Shown: piece by piece, positions 29,271 through 40,900 of the stretch | Layout: each line of letters starts with the position of its first letter | How positions within the stretch are numbered: position 1 is the stretch's first letter | Assembly: GCA_030760725.1 (NCBI GenBank) | Contig: JASWHV010000007.1 | Location: 21,798,824-21,862,823, forward strand | Source of the DNA: Neostapfia colusana | Lineage: Eukaryota > Streptophyta > Magnoliopsida > Poales > Poaceae | Direction: 5' to 3' | DNA: 64,000 nucleotides | Translations under genes and position numbers: made by a program | The notes under the pieces: model-generated | Told to the model about the DNA's origin: nothing | Seen by the model: only the letters and a program-made list of their open reading frames with translations | The model's database searches: none

Positions 29271-29578
29271 ATAAGTACCAGATTGGCTTCAACATGATTT
29301 TCTGTATTCGGTCTGACATGGAGCCTAATCATCCATCCAACTCACATTGCTTCAGTGTTTTTTGCAAATAAATAGGAAATGATGCTTTCTTCCTGTTCTT
29401 ACTACCTCTGAGGTGATAAGCACACCTTGATTAATAAGAAATTGTGTGATAAGTTGAGAATCTAAATGGTACTTTACATAATTTTATTTTGAATTAGAAA
29501 AATATGATTCACACTTACTTTCTTGCATTTGAGATATAACGTCTTTGAGTAGGTATAATAACGATTTCTGCACTTCAG

Positions 29579-29642
29579 GGTGGTGTTTGCCTGGCCTTTG
29601 CTGATGAGGTCTTATGCTGGCTGTATGGGACTGTCAGAGAGA
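29579..29642 (+). pseudogene. DXO1-like exon (GGVCLAFADEVLCWLYGTV)
   Basis: The acceptor GCACTTCAG ends at 29578 and the donor GTAAGT starts at 29643. It reads GGVCLAFADEVLCWLYGTVRE plus one nt, a strongly conserved C-terminal family motif. It is undamaged. Confidence 0.9.
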
Positions 29643-29733
29643 GTAAGTCACATTTTTTTGTTTATTCACATAAAGTTTAGTTCCTGACTACGAGCATTTG
29701 CATTCATGTTATTGTCTGTCCCATGTCTTGCAG

Positions 29734-29867
29734 ATGAGGACTATGTTCTGCAATTTGTACATCCATTTAGTCGCCTGGAACTTCTACGCGCCCAGGCGCC
29801 GTGCCCCGAGACAATAACGTTGCACGTGCAGCAGCTCTCTGGTGCAGCAAATCAGAATGATTTATAG
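29734..29867 (+). pseudogene. DXO1-like last coding exon (DYVLQFVHPF) and stop
   Basis: The acceptor TGTCTTGCAG ends at 29733. With the carried nt it reads NEDYVLQFVHPFSRLELL, RAQAPCPETITLHVQQLSG, AANQNDL and stops at TAG 29865-29867. The HPF and LELL motifs are typical of the plant protein's C-terminus. Confidence 0.9.
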
Positions 29868-30630
29868 CAATAATTTCAGCGATGGCAATTGCTTTTGGAG
29901 AAGATCCAAATACCACATGCTCCAATTTTAGCGGTGTTGTGCCTTACGATGTTTGAGCTGACAACTTACGCTACCCCCAACTACTGAGAGGAACTGATGC
30001 ATCAAGAAATGACGACATAACGCTATACATCTCGATCAATTGGAGCGGTGGCCATCCATGATTTGCTCTTTGAGTGGCCAAAGACTTTGAACCCATGGAA
30101 CATTGTATTCCAATCGTAACATTTAAGTCTAAATTGAAAAGGTGAAGAGCTATAGTGCTACGCGACTAGTTCTGTACCGCTAACTATATGATGACTGGAT
30201 CAATGAGTCCGTTTTGAAATAAATGACGTCGATTAGTTTAATTTTAAACTAACTGACTCATTTATTTTGAAACAAAGAGAGTATGAACCTTAGAAATCCA
30301 AACTGTTATAGTTATGTAAACATAACATTTCGTTTGTTAGAAATTACAAATAATAAACCACACAAATGTTGGAATGATATATTCTGCTGCTGTGCTGGTG
30401 TCGAAGCTTATGTACTGTTCTCTGTGTAGTGCCATAAAGCTCAGCCGGTTTCTTGAAGTATATTTGTGATTTCTTTTTTCTACAAAAAGGAAATTTTGAG
30501 TCCTTATTTGTCTTTGAAACGCAATGTTTCAGGACCTATATTTTAGTAAAAAACGCAGGTTTTCAGAACCGAAGTCCCCCCTTTTGAGTATTATAAATGT
30601 GAATGCCTAAATGCGTGAGCTGTTGCTAAG
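29868..30630 (+). other. DXO1-like 3' UTR and downstream sequence, with a small MITE remnant
   Basis: No coding similarity is seen. At about 30210-30285 a short inverted pair, CCGTTTTGAAATAAATGAC and TCATTTATTTTGAAACAAAG followed by AGAGAGTA, looks like an 80-bp Stowaway-like remnant. The polyadenylation site is not certain. Confidence 0.5.
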
Positions 30631-30786
30631 TATTAGACAACAGAATTAGATGATTAATCCTGAGGGTACATGGTACATTATATAGAGTGATTAGGTGAGG
30701 AGAAAAGACTAAACTATCCCTAACCCTAATCCTGCACTAAAGACTAATATACCCTTGGGTTACCCACATAATTACAGAGTCTAACA
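30631..30786 (-). repeat. C3 3' LTR
   Basis: It matches the C2 3' LTR (GTTAGACTCTGTAATTATG, GGATTAGGGTTAGGG, CTCTATATAATG). The right edge is at the polypurine tract. The left edge is placed at TATTAGAC by comparison with C2 and C1; CTAAG beside it may be the target duplication. Confidence 0.8.
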
Positions 30787-30799
30787 CCCCCGCAGTCAA

Positions 30800-32290
30800 C
30801 ATCTAGCCACTGCAAATGTTGAGACTGGACCGAAACTTCGAAAACAGCGACGACGGGTGGCCCTTCATGAAGATGTCAGCGAACTGTGTCGTCGTCGGGA
30901 CATGGTGTACCTGGACCTCGCCGCGTGCAACCCACTCATGAACAAAGTGGAGGTCAATCTCCACATGCTTTGTGCGCTGATGCTGGACAGGGTTGGTAGA
31001 GAGGTACACGACGCTGACATTGTCGCAGTAGATCAGAGTGCTCCCGGCGACGGGAGTGTGGAGCTCCTGAAGCAGCTGCTGAAGCCAGGAAGCCTCAGCT
31101 ACGCCGTTAGCCACAGTGCGATACTCCGTCTCAGCACTCGAACAAGACACCACGTGCTATCGCTTCGAGGACCATGAGACGAGATTACCGCCCTGGAAGA
31201 TGGCGTACCCAGAGGTAGACCGGCGAATGTCCGCGCAGCCTGCCCAGTTAGCGTTGGTGTACACGACCAGCTTGAAGGCCGCGTCACGTCGAAGGAGGAG
31301 GCCGTAGTCGAGGGTGCCATGCAGGTACCGAAGAATCCACTTTATAGCGGTGAGGTGCAGCTCCCTCGGATCATGCATGTGAGGCACACCTGTTGAACCG
31401 CATAGGAGATATCCAGCCTGGTGAAGGTGAGGTACTGAAGAGCACCTACAAGACTCCTGTAAGCAGTGGGGTCAGTGACGGGTGTCCCGTCGGTAGCGGA
31501 GAGCTTCGCCTAGGTATCCACTAGAGCATGGCTTGCACTCAGCCATGCCCGCTCGCTGGAGGATGTCCAGGCAATACTGTCGCTGGTGAAGGAACAAGCC
31601 ACCTGGTCGGTCCTCGACCGCAATACCCAGGAAGTGGTGGAGGCGGCCCAAGTTCTTCATAGCGAACTTCTGCGGTAAAGCAGAGATAGTACACCGAAGA
31701 AGAGCCGGACTAGACACTGTCAGTACAATGTCATCGACATACAGTATAATATAAGCAGTGTCACTACCACGTCGGTAGACAAACAGCAAAGTGTCCGACT
31801 TGGCTTCGACGAAGCCCTGTGAGACCAAGAAGGAGGCGTAACCGGCTATACCAGGCTCTCGGTGCCTGCTTTAGATCGTACAGGGATTTGTTCAGCTTAC
31901 ATACCATGTCTGGATGAGCTGAGTCAACAAATCCTGTCGAGTGACCGCAGTACACCGTCTCGATCAGTGTACCATGAAGGAAGGCATTCTTGACGTCCAA
32001 CTGGTGGACGGGCCAAGAACACGAGAGAGCCAGCGACAGAACGGTACAAATCGTCGCCAGCTTCACCACAGGGCTGAAGGTCTCGTCATAGTCGACTCCA
32101 AGGCGCTGAGTGAAGCCCCGAAGTACCCACCGAGCCTTGTACCTCTCCAAGGTACCGTACGCCTTCTTCTTATGTGTGAATACCCACTTGCCCGTGACAG
32201 CATTGCCACGACCGGGGCGGGGAACCATGTCCCAGGTACGGTTGGCAAGCAGGGTCTCATACTCTTCCTCCATAGCGCGACGCTAGTGAG
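30800..32290 (-). pseudogene. C3 reverse transcriptase and RNase H (broken)
   Basis: On the - strand, 32273-31764 reads MEEEYETLLANRTWDMVPR, KWVFTHKKKAYGTLERYKAR, DVKNAFLHGT and LKQAPRAWYSRL. After a frame change, 31828-31472 holds LYVDDIVLT and HHFLGIAVEDR. RNase H pieces are at 31387-31157 (YTNANWAGCADIRRSTSGY) and 31153-30803 (SSAETEYRTVANGVAEA). Breaks lie near 31800, 31470, 31390 and 31155. It is closely similar to C2 (12440-14045). Confidence 0.87.
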
Positions 32291-32390
32291 GGTCGGCGAG
32301 GGCGCTACGGACGGAAGTAGGTATGGGTTAGATCGAAGAAGAGTCGGTCGGCGGAGACGCCGTCAACGAGAATACATCTCCGTTGAAGCG

Positions 32391-32826
32391 CTCAACCGGG
32401 CGGAGACTCCCGCACGCACGTCGAGTCACCATCGGGTGGACGTGACCAGGATCCCTGTGGAGCAGAGGAGGATTGTGCACCGGGCGCTCGGGTACACCAA
32501 CCCGCTCCCGTCGTGGATAGACGAAAGTGGGTCTCGAGGTCGCGCATGGTGCGGCGACAGGCGTGGAGGGCTCCGGTGGCGCGCATGGCGCAACTGGAGC
32601 TGGGGCCCCATCCCGCGCTCATCGCTGGTAGACAAGTGCGGGGTCGGTGAAGCGAGAAATCGGGGTCATCCTCGGTGTTGCGCCTAATGCGACTGGTGAC
32701 GTCGGGGACGTCAGGCTCGCTGTAGGTGACATCGGGGAAGTCGAGGCCACGTGTGGCGCAGCTGGTGATGTAGGAGTCACCCGAGGTGCAGCGGGCGACG
32801 TCGGAGACATCGATGCCGCGCGTGGC
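32391..32826 (-). repeat. C3 repetitive linker before RT
   Basis: On the - strand TSPAAPRVTPTSPAAPHVAST-type repeats (32619-32826) are followed by a less repetitive stretch to 32391. It corresponds to the C2 minisatellite but with fewer units. It is cut by S1 at 32826/32827. Confidence 0.7.
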
Positions 32827-33247
32827 TGAAAGTGCATCTAGGCTAAATCCCCGAGGGTTTTGATGATTAATGACAACACTTAAGGGACTAATGAGCATTG
32901 CAAGTGTAAGTACGGGTGATTAAGAAATCGACGAAGATGGATGCACTCAAAAAAGAAAAGGGAGAAAAAGGCAAACATACAAGAAGAGTAGAATTTAGAG
33001 ATTTAAATTCTCTTGTGTTGAGTTTAGCCTTTAAGTATGAGTGTGTCATAGAGTCAAGTGTTGAGAATCATCTAAGAGCTCTTAGTCCTAGTCTAGGTCG
33101 AGCGAAGTGAAGAGTTGAGACAGCCCTGACAATAGGGCCAGACTTGTCTGTTCTGGAAGTCCGGACCAGTCCGGAGCGTCGGACTAATCCGATGTAGAAC
33201 GAAAGAAGAGGTTCTATGTGAGTTCGGACTTGTACGTTTGGGGACGG
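32827..33247 (+). repeat. S1 5' LTR, left part
   Basis: 421 bp from TGAAAGTGCATCTAGGC to the S2 target duplication GACGG (33243-33247). Near its right end are degenerate palindromes (GTCCGGACCAGTCCGGA, CGGACTAATCCGATG). Confidence 0.88.
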
Positions 33248-35047
33248 TGAAAGTTGCCTAGAGGGGGGTGAATAGGCTAATTAAAGTTTAAAGCACAATT
33301 ATCAACTGAGTTGTTCTGTCAGGTTCGGACAAGTCCTAAAATACTTCGGACAAGTCCGAGATTTTCGGATAAGTCTCGTGAAATCAGACTTGTCCGAAGT
33401 CAGTCGCAGCAGAAATAAAACTAACTAGTTCTAGATCAAGTGTATGAGTGATATGGTCTACAAATAGCTCTTAAACAAGACTAGTAATCTATTAAGCAAG
33501 TTTGATGATCTAAATACTGAAGTAGTTCAATGCTAGGGTTTGATTAATCACAAGCAAGAGCAATGATATGAAAATTGAGGAACAAGTAAATGAGCACAAG
33601 TGAACACGAGAATTTGTTTACCGAAGTTTGATTCCACACAAGAATCTACGTCTCCGTTGAGGTGTCCACAAAAGATTGGGTCTCTTTCAACCCTAACCCT
33701 CACCAAGTGATCACAAAGATCAAACTTGGTTGTTCCACTATCAACTCAAAAGTGATTACAAACTTCTCGGGTCTCACTACAAGGTGGGAGTCACCGGGCG
33801 ACACCTAGCCGCCTAGGAACAAAGCTCCAAGAGTAATAGACACAAACCACGCAGCTTGACGGTGTGCAACATAGCAGGCTCAACCCTAGGATCTCTTCTT
33901 CTTGAATGTCCTCACAAGGCCTCAAGTCCTCACAAGATTCAAGAATGAAAGCTAGAGGGTGTGAGAGAGATCTAAGAATGCTCAAGAACACTTATGAAAG
34001 CTCTAGGGTTAATCTTACTTCAAATGGGGACGAGGTCCCTCCTTTTATAGGGCTCCCCAAAATATGACCATTGCCAACCACTAAAGTTCAGACATGTCCG
34101 AAGTTGTGGACCATTAATGGTAAAATGACGTCCTCAACTGACACTAATTCAGACTGTCCCATTGATTCCACTTCGGACATGTCCGATAAATTTCTGATAT
34201 GTACGAACCTAAGCATAAGGTACATCTCCGGACTTCTCTCACATGTCCGACCTTCTGGACTTAGGAATTTTCAAAAACCCTAGACTTCGGGCATGTCCGA
34301 AATTCTTCGGATATGTTCGAACCTAAACAGAAGGTACATCTCTGAACTTCTCTGACATGTCCGGCCTTCTGGACTTAGGAATTTTCAGAAACCCTAGACT
34401 TCGGACATGTCCAAAATTCTTCAGATATGTCCGAACCTAAACAGAAGGTACATCTCCGAACCTCTCTGACATGTCCGACCTTCTGTACTTAGGATTTTTC
34501 AAAAACCCTAGACTTCGGACATGTCCAAAATTCTTCGGATATGTCCGAACCTAAAAAGAAGGTACATCTTCGAACTTCTCTTACATGTCCGACCTTCTGG
34601 ACTTAGGATTTTCTAGAAACCCTAGACTTCGGACATGTCCGAAATTCTTCGGATATGTCCAAACGTAAACAGATGGTACTTCTCCAAAACCTTCGGACAT
34701 GTCCGAGTCTATACAAAGAGTACTTTTCCGAATTTCTCTGACATGTCCGAGGTTTCTGACCTACAACTCTTTTCTACACTAAGGGTTGTTTTGTGGGATT
34801 GAGCTTGCTTTTCTTTGCTGCGTGTCGTGTCCCTCTTAATAGTGCGGCGATCTTACACTCAAGAAAAATAGAAACCCTAATTCTATTGTGTAGCTTCATG
34901 CTGCCTTCTTCATTTCCCTTTTTGAAAAACCCTTAATCTCTTATTGCCATCCACCTATCTACACACATGCTCATTCAAATTCATTAGCATTTTAATTGTT
35001 CGTCATCAATCCTCCAAAACCCACACGGGGATCTAGATGCACTTTCA
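33248..35047 (-). repeat. S2 3' LTR (left side)
   Basis: 1,800 bp, paired with 54569-56345. The - strand TATA box CTATAAAAGG is at 34041-34050. The palindrome and 114-bp tandem array lies just upstream of it (34085-34760). Confidence 0.92.
34180..34745 (-). repeat. S2 LTR 114-bp tandem repeats with CGGACATGTCCG palindromes (3' LTR)
   Basis: The landmark GGTAC(A/T)TCT recurs at 34219, 34333, 34447, 34561 and 34675, a period of exactly 114 bp. Each unit contains a near-perfect CGGACATGTCCG, a variant TCGGATATGTCCGAA and a half palindrome GACATGTCCGACC. The array ends about 130 bp upstream (on the - strand) of the TATA box. Confidence 0.92.
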
Positions 35048-35519
35048 ATCTCCCCCTTTTTGGTGATTGATGACAGCCAATTAAAATTTTTGATAAGAGG
35101 ATAAAATATGAGTTTTGATAAAGATTTTTATATGAAAGAACTTCCCCTGAAAATATGAACTATGAAAATAAGGTTTTCATATATACATCATGATTGTGGG
35201 ATGCCTAAGCGCAATGTGAAACAATGTGACAAATATGTGTGATGCGAGAGAGATATGTAAGAAAGTGACACATCACATAAGAGAATAACACATCACAATA
35301 TCACATATCTCAATACACATGCATATCATAATAACGGTCATCATATGATAATAATAGTCATACATCATAGTGTCATAAATAGGTCCATATAATGGCCGTA
35401 CACATGCTTGAGAAATGAAAACTAATCATAAGAGACGACTCGACTCTCTATCTCTACTCTCTCTCCTCCTTTGTCATCGAGGCACCAAAAAGGGAAATAG
35501 AGTAATGATGAAGGTGAAA
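35048..35519 (-). other. S2 spacer between ORF3 and the 3' LTR, with polypurine tract
   Basis: The polypurine tract on the - strand, AAAAAGGGGGAGAT, touches the LTR at 35048-35061. The rest is AT-rich with ATCACAT-type short repeats. No gene is seen. Confidence 0.75.
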
Positions 35520-36968
35520 CTAAGCATCGTCGTCCTCGTCCTCATCCTCGTCGTCATCGTCGTCTGCAGCAGGAGCAGCACTCGTGCTCACTTCTGTGTC
35601 GCCGAAGAAGGCTAACTCATCGGGGGTGAGCTCCGGAAACTCCAGGGCGACATCGTCCTTGCTGTCCTCAGAAACAGGAGATCCAGTGAGAAGCTCGAGC
35701 TTCATCTTGACTTCACTCATGTCCCTTCTCAGACCCTTGATGGATTTTTCATTTTTCTGGACCATCTCATGAGTGCTCCTGGAGGAGGGCACTAGAGGAG
35801 GTAGGAGCTCTCTCGGGCTGTGCTAGATTAGGTGCAGAGGCTGCTGCCGCACGAGCGTGACTAGCACAGAGCCTGTCAGAGGGGTGGAGCTGAGGTGTCG
35901 CTGCCTAGAGTTGTAGCTTCTTGCGGGCTACATTTCTCACAAATGTCTTCCCCGACACCTTCTCGATCATCTTCATGATGTAAGGTGCATAGATGCACCT
36001 GGAGGGAGTCTCTGATGTCGAGTATATCTCCATATAGATAAAGTCAAAGACATTGAATCTTTTTTCCCCTCGCAGCCACTTGAGCAGATTTCTTGAGTTG
36101 GAGTTAATTCTGGTGGCATCTCCATCTTTTGGAGCCAATGTCTTCCTAGTGATTCGGTTGAAGACTTGGAAGAAAGGAAGAATACCTTGGGTATGAGGAG
36201 GGTTGAAGTAGAAGTGAGTGTCATACAGGAAATCTATCTCATTGTTCTTCAAGACGGGCTCCTCATGAATCTTATAGTTGAATTTCAATGTCCTTTGGAG
36301 CCCTAGGATCTTAGCAAACTCATTGTACGTGACGGTGTATTTCTCACCGTCAGTCATTCAAGTGATCCTGGACTCTCCCTCAGGGTGAAAGAAAACAGTG
36401 GCATAGAACTGGCAGATAACTTCTACATTCCACCCATACTCAATAGCCATAAAGTCCTTGATTCCGTGGTACTCACAAGTAGCTATGACTTCCTTGAACA
36501 CCTCATTGTTTCTGTTCTCCATGTACTTCCAATCAATCCACTGCATGTCGATGACTGGATGCTTTTTACTCATGAGAACGGACCGGTAGTAATCCACATG
36601 AAAGTCACCCCAAAAGCGAGAATCTGCTGCCATCTTCTCATAGTCATAAATGTTTTCACCCCATTGATCCTGTGCCCCAGAGATGTTCCTTCGATAGTCC
36701 ATGAGTGGAGTTGTCCTCCGTGGGTCTTGAGTTGGCGCCGCCATGTACAACGGGCCAGTATCACCCATATTTGCTTGTTGCAGCTCTTTCGACCCTTCAG
36801 GGCTCTCGAGCATGATCCTCACGGCCCTGCCGGTCTCATCCGCAGTCCTTGCCACTTTCCGGATTGTCTTCTTCCGTCGGGCATAAGCATTGACGGCAGG
36901 TGGGGATTCCGCACTGTCGTTCCTCTTCTTGCTTTGAATCTCACGTGGGAGAGCGTTCGAAATGATGC
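35520..36968 (-). pseudogene. S2 ORF3 (broken copy)
   Basis: On the - strand the frame opens directly after a CAG at 36971-36969 and reads SNALPREIQSKKRNDSAES, RRKKTIRKVARTADETG, then the shared core: DSRFWGDFHVDYYRSVLMSK, VIDMQWIDWKYMENRN, YGWNVEVICQFYATVFF, DGEKYTVTYNEFAKILGL, EIDFLYDTHFYFNPP, NRITRKTLAPKDGDATR, CIYAPYIMKMIEKVSGK. The same residues line up with S3 ORF3. A TGA at 36358-36360 replaces a Trp of the S3 copy. Another stop at about 35905 and a frame change precede an acidic tail (DDDDDEDEDEDDDA, ending at 35520). No start ATG is seen at the expected place. Function unknown. Confidence 0.82.
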
Positions 36969-37302
36969 CTGAGTAATAACAAGGGTTTGAGATGAGTATA
37001 AAGGAATTCGAAAATGAATTGGAGTTGGCAATGATATAATTTATTGTTTAGTCTATACAGGCTCGAATATGTCCGAAAAAATTTTGGACATGTCCGAACT
37101 GTCCGGACTTGTCCGAGGTCAATCTCGGACATGTCCGAATTCGTACAGTTTGAACCATAAATCAATCAAATTTCGTCTAATCTGATTCTAATTGTCACAA
37201 GTTTGTCAAGGAAGGTTCCTAACATCATCTAAAGACTATTTCCATGAAGGGACTTGAAAGGAAGGCGAGGAATTCATCAAATCTTAGAAGAATGCAAATT
37301 AC
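36969..37302 (-). promoter_or_regulatory. S2 candidate ORF3 leader intron (334 nt)
   Basis: On the - strand, TTTGAAG is followed by GTAATTTG (donor at 37302) and the segment ends TTGTTATTACTCAG (acceptor at 36969), right at the ORF3 frame. It holds palindromes at about 37053-37140 (CGGACATGTCCGA, TTGGACATGTCCGAA, GTCCGGACTTGTCCGAG). Length and position match S3 and S1. Confidence 0.65.
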
Positions 37303-37685
37303 CTTCAAATAGGGATGAAACCCTAACGATCCAAGTCACGGTTGGAATGGGATGTCTGGAGAAGATGTCCCGGGCTTGAATCCTTCAAGAAATCGCCGAG
37401 GAACGAAGGAATCGACGGTGGGAGGTGGAAATTGCCTTGGGGCGCTAGGGATGAGGAGAGCCGTTTGTGAGAAAAGGAAAAGAGGAGAAAAAACTATTCG
37501 GGCTCGGCTATGGGTCCTCATACCCCGACGTCGGATATGTCCGAACTTGATTTCGGACTTGTCCGACTTCTTCGGACAAGTGTGACCTTCGGACTTTTCG
37601 ACGGTTCGGATATGTCTGACTTCAGTTCGGAGATGTCCGAATTATTCGGAAAAATGTCCTTAGTAGCATTTTTAGGAGGGACATA

Positions 37686-37733
<48 letters not shown>

Positions 37734-37980
37734 TAAGGTATATAAGATTGTATATAGTACACCAAGCATGAAAACATGATTTTCACACGTACTCTTGCCA
37801 GTTTTGACTAATTGTTTATCAAGTTCACAATTTTCCCTATAGAAATATCATTTTGTGGAGAAAAACCAATAGTTTGCCGAAAGTGACATGAAATTCCATT
37901 TCAGGCTTTCATTGATCAAGTTTGTCGTTTTTTCATAGCCTAGTCCAACATATCAAGCCACATTTCTAAAGTATAGTATG
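37303..37980 (-). promoter_or_regulatory. S2 ORF3 leader: palindromes and (AT)n TATA-like tract
   Basis: On the - strand, after pol, a long AT dinucleotide run (37689-37730) is followed by palindromic sites between 37650 and 37535 (TTCGGACATCTCCGAA, TCGGATATGTCCGAA, GGACAAGTCCGAA), then a leader running to the donor at 37302. This may be an internal promoter for ORF3 (inference). Confidence 0.55.
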
Positions 37981-40900
37981 TTTAACTCATTTCTAAGTTC
38001 ACAAAATCGTTTTTCATCTAGTGGCTTGGTAAATATGTCGGCTAGTTGTTTTTCAGTTCTAACATGAGAAATAACTATCTTAGGAAATGATGTCGTATAT
38101 CTATGTGTTTGGTCCTAGCTCTACGGGGTTATGAGCAATTTTGATAGCACTCTCATTGTCGCAAAGAAGTGGAATATGGGTCATATTATGGCCATAGTCT
38201 TTTAGGGCTTGTTTCATCCAAAGAAGCTGAGCACAATAACTTTCGGCTACGATATACTCCGCCTCCCCTGTGGAAAGAGCAATGGAGTTTTGTTTCTTTG
38301 ATGACCATGATACAAGAGATCTTCCTAAAAATTGACAAGTTCCGGATGTGCTTTTCCTATCAACTTTACATCCGGCATAGTCGACATCGGAATAGCCTAT
38401 TAGATCAAATTTTGAGCCTTTAGGATACCATAGTCCTACATTTGGTGTGCGTACTAGGTATCTCAAAATTCTCTTAACAGCTCTTAAATGACATTCTTTA
38501 CGAGCAACTTGAAAATCAAACACACATACACACACTAAGCATGATATCGGGCCTAGATGTATAAAGATAAAGCAAAGAGCCTGTCATGGAGCGATATACC
38601 TTTTGGTCCACGCTAGCTCCATCTTCATTAAGGTCAAGGTGTCCATTTGTTCCCATGGGTGTCTTGATGGGTTTGGCCTTGTCCATGTCAAATTTTTTGA
38701 GTACGTCTTGAGTGTATTTGGTTTGACTTATGAACATGCCGTCCTTGAGTTGCTTGACTTGAAATCCCAAGAAAAACTTCAACTCTCTCATCATGGACAT
38801 TTCAAACCTTTCCATCATTATCTCGCTAAACTCATCACAAAATGATTTGTTAGTGGAGCCAAATATGATGTCATCGACACATATTTGGCATACAAATAGA
38901 TTATCATCAAAATTCTTTGTGAATAGTGTATAGTCAGCTTTTCCTATCCTGAAGCCATTTTTAATAAGAAGGTCTCCGAGGCACTCATACTAAGCTCTAG
39001 GAGCATGTTTGAGGCCATAGAGAGCTTTGCGCAACTTATAAACATGGTTAGGGTATTCTTGATTTTCAAATCTCGGGGGTTGCTCCACATATACTTCCTC
39101 CTTGATTGGTCCGTTTAGGAAGGCACTTTTCATAGAGCTTAAAATCATGGTGAGTAGCATAGGCTAATAAAATACGAATTGACTCAAGCCTAGCTACGGG
39201 AGCAATGGTTTCATTGAAATCCAAACCTTTGACTTGTCAATATCCTTTGGCCACAAGTCTTGCTTTGTTCCTTGTTACCACCCCATGTTCATCTTGCTTG
39301 TTTCGGGACATCCACTTGGTACCTACAATGTTGGCATTTGGTCTCTTCACCAATTCCCAAACTTCATTCCTCTTGAAGTTATTTAATTCCTCTTGCATGG
39401 CCACCACTCAATACGGATCTTGTAGAGCTTCCTCCACCCTTAGAGGTTCCAAAGAAGAAACGAGTAATGTTCACAAAAGTTTGCTACACGGGATCAAGTG
39501 GTTATCCCTCTAGTGATATCACCAAGAATGTTGTCGACACGGTGATCGCGTTGAACGCTTTGGTAGACCCTTGGATGTGGTAATTGGGGTCTTGGGTAAA
39601 TTTCTTCTTCATCATCGACTCCCCCTTGATCAATGTCATCATCTTGATCTTGATCAACTTGGACTTGAGAGTCTTGTGGTTGATCATTATGAGATTGATC
39701 TTGTACTTGTGTTGGAGGAGCAGCTTGTGTTGAGGATTGATCCGTTTGACCTTGACTTTTCTCTTGTGGGTGCAAATCACCAATGGCCATCCTTCTTAGT
39801 GCTATGTAAGGAGCTTCCTCTTCATCTAGCATGGATTGGTCAACTTTCTCTACTTGAGAGCCGTTAGTTTCATCAAACACTACATCACGTGCTATTTCAA
39901 CACAACCGGAGTTTTTTTTGAAAACACAGTATGCGTAAGTGTTTGAGTCATATCCAAGCAAGAATTCTTCATTGGATTTGGATGCAAACTTTGAAGTTCT
40001 ATGTTTTTTATTAAGAATGAAACATTTGCTACCAAAGACCCTAAAATATGAAACATTGGGCTTGTTACCGGTTAGAAGTTCATATGACGTTTTCTTCAAG
40101 AGTCGATGAAGATAAAGCCGGTTTGTGGCATAACAAGCTATGTTAACCGCTTCAACCAAAAACCGTTCTGAAGTCTTGTATTCATCAAGCATGGTTCTTG
40201 CTATCTCGATGAGTATGCGGTTCTTCCTTTCGGCGACTCCATTTTGTTGAGGAGAGTATGGAGCTGAAAATTCATGCTTGATTCCTTCTTCATCGAGATA
40301 CTCCTCCACTCGTGTGTTCTTGAATTCGGTCCCATTGTCACTTCTAATCTTCTTCTTAAGGAGAATTCATTTTGAGCTCTCTTCAAGAATTTCTTCAAAA
40401 GTCCTTGTGTTTCACTCTTCTCATATAAAAAGAACACCCAAGTAATCGTCAACTATAACAAGACCGTATTTGTTACCGCCTATGCTTATATAAGCAATGG
40501 GACCAAAAAGGTCCATATGAAGCAGCTCCAAGGGTCTTGTGGTAGTCATCACATTCTTTGCGGGATGAGGTGCTCCAACTTGCTTTCCGGCTTGACAAGC
40601 GCTACAAGGCCTATCTTTCTCAAACATGACATTTGTTAGTCCTAAGATGTGATCGCCTTTTAGAAGTTTTTGCAAGTTTCTCATACCAACATGGGCTAGT
40701 CTCCTATGCCACAAACAACCCATGTTTGTTTTTGCAATTAGGCATGTGTCAAAGTGAGCATTATCTATGGAAAAATCCACAAGATAAAGCTTTCCCTTAA
40801 GCACATCCTTAAATGCAATTGAGTTATCGCTTCTTCTAAAGACGGTCACACCTTCATTGGTGAACATGCAGTTGTATCCTTTTTTACAAAGTCGTGAAAC

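Larger units (their letters stand above)
268..29867 (+). pseudogene. DXO1: Host DXO/Rai1-family decapping nuclease gene (DXO1-like), broken and TE-filled
   Basis: The family removes incomplete or non-canonical (including NAD) caps from RNA 5' ends and degrades the RNA. Ten exon pieces can be placed by GT-AG borders and matching phases: 268-346, 16281-16362, 16446-16469, 19221-19342, 20174-20374, 20464-20517, 21259-21303 joined to 26752-26753, 27460-27544, 29579-29642 and 29734-29867. Together they give the family motifs GADLNKGFESF, RESWKMGVHKRGG, GAEMDCC (acidic metal ligands), YVELKTSRE (E-L-K catalytic motif), IQSFLAG (catalytic Gln), RTERL, and FADEVLCWLYG. The N-terminal exons lie before position 1. 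Breaks: one nt missing in exon 16281-16362, one nt missing in exon 20174-20374, TAG at 21286-21288, and gypsy G2 inside the exon at 21303/26752. As written it cannot encode a full enzyme. Sequencing error could explain single-nt breaks but not the insertion. I am confident of the family and less sure that no intact allele exists. Confidence 0.9.
30631..32826 (-). mobile_element. C3: Ty1/copia fragment, same family as C2, cut by S1
   Basis: On the - strand the fragment reads linker repeats, RT, RNase H, polypurine tract GCGGGGG (30787-30793) and the 3' LTR (30631-30786). Its upstream half (gag to integrase and 5' LTR) is missing here because S1 starts at 32827; that half may continue beyond the window, past the S1 3' end. 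The LTR begins TGTTAGACTCTGTAATTATG on the - strand, matching C2. Confidence 0.88.
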
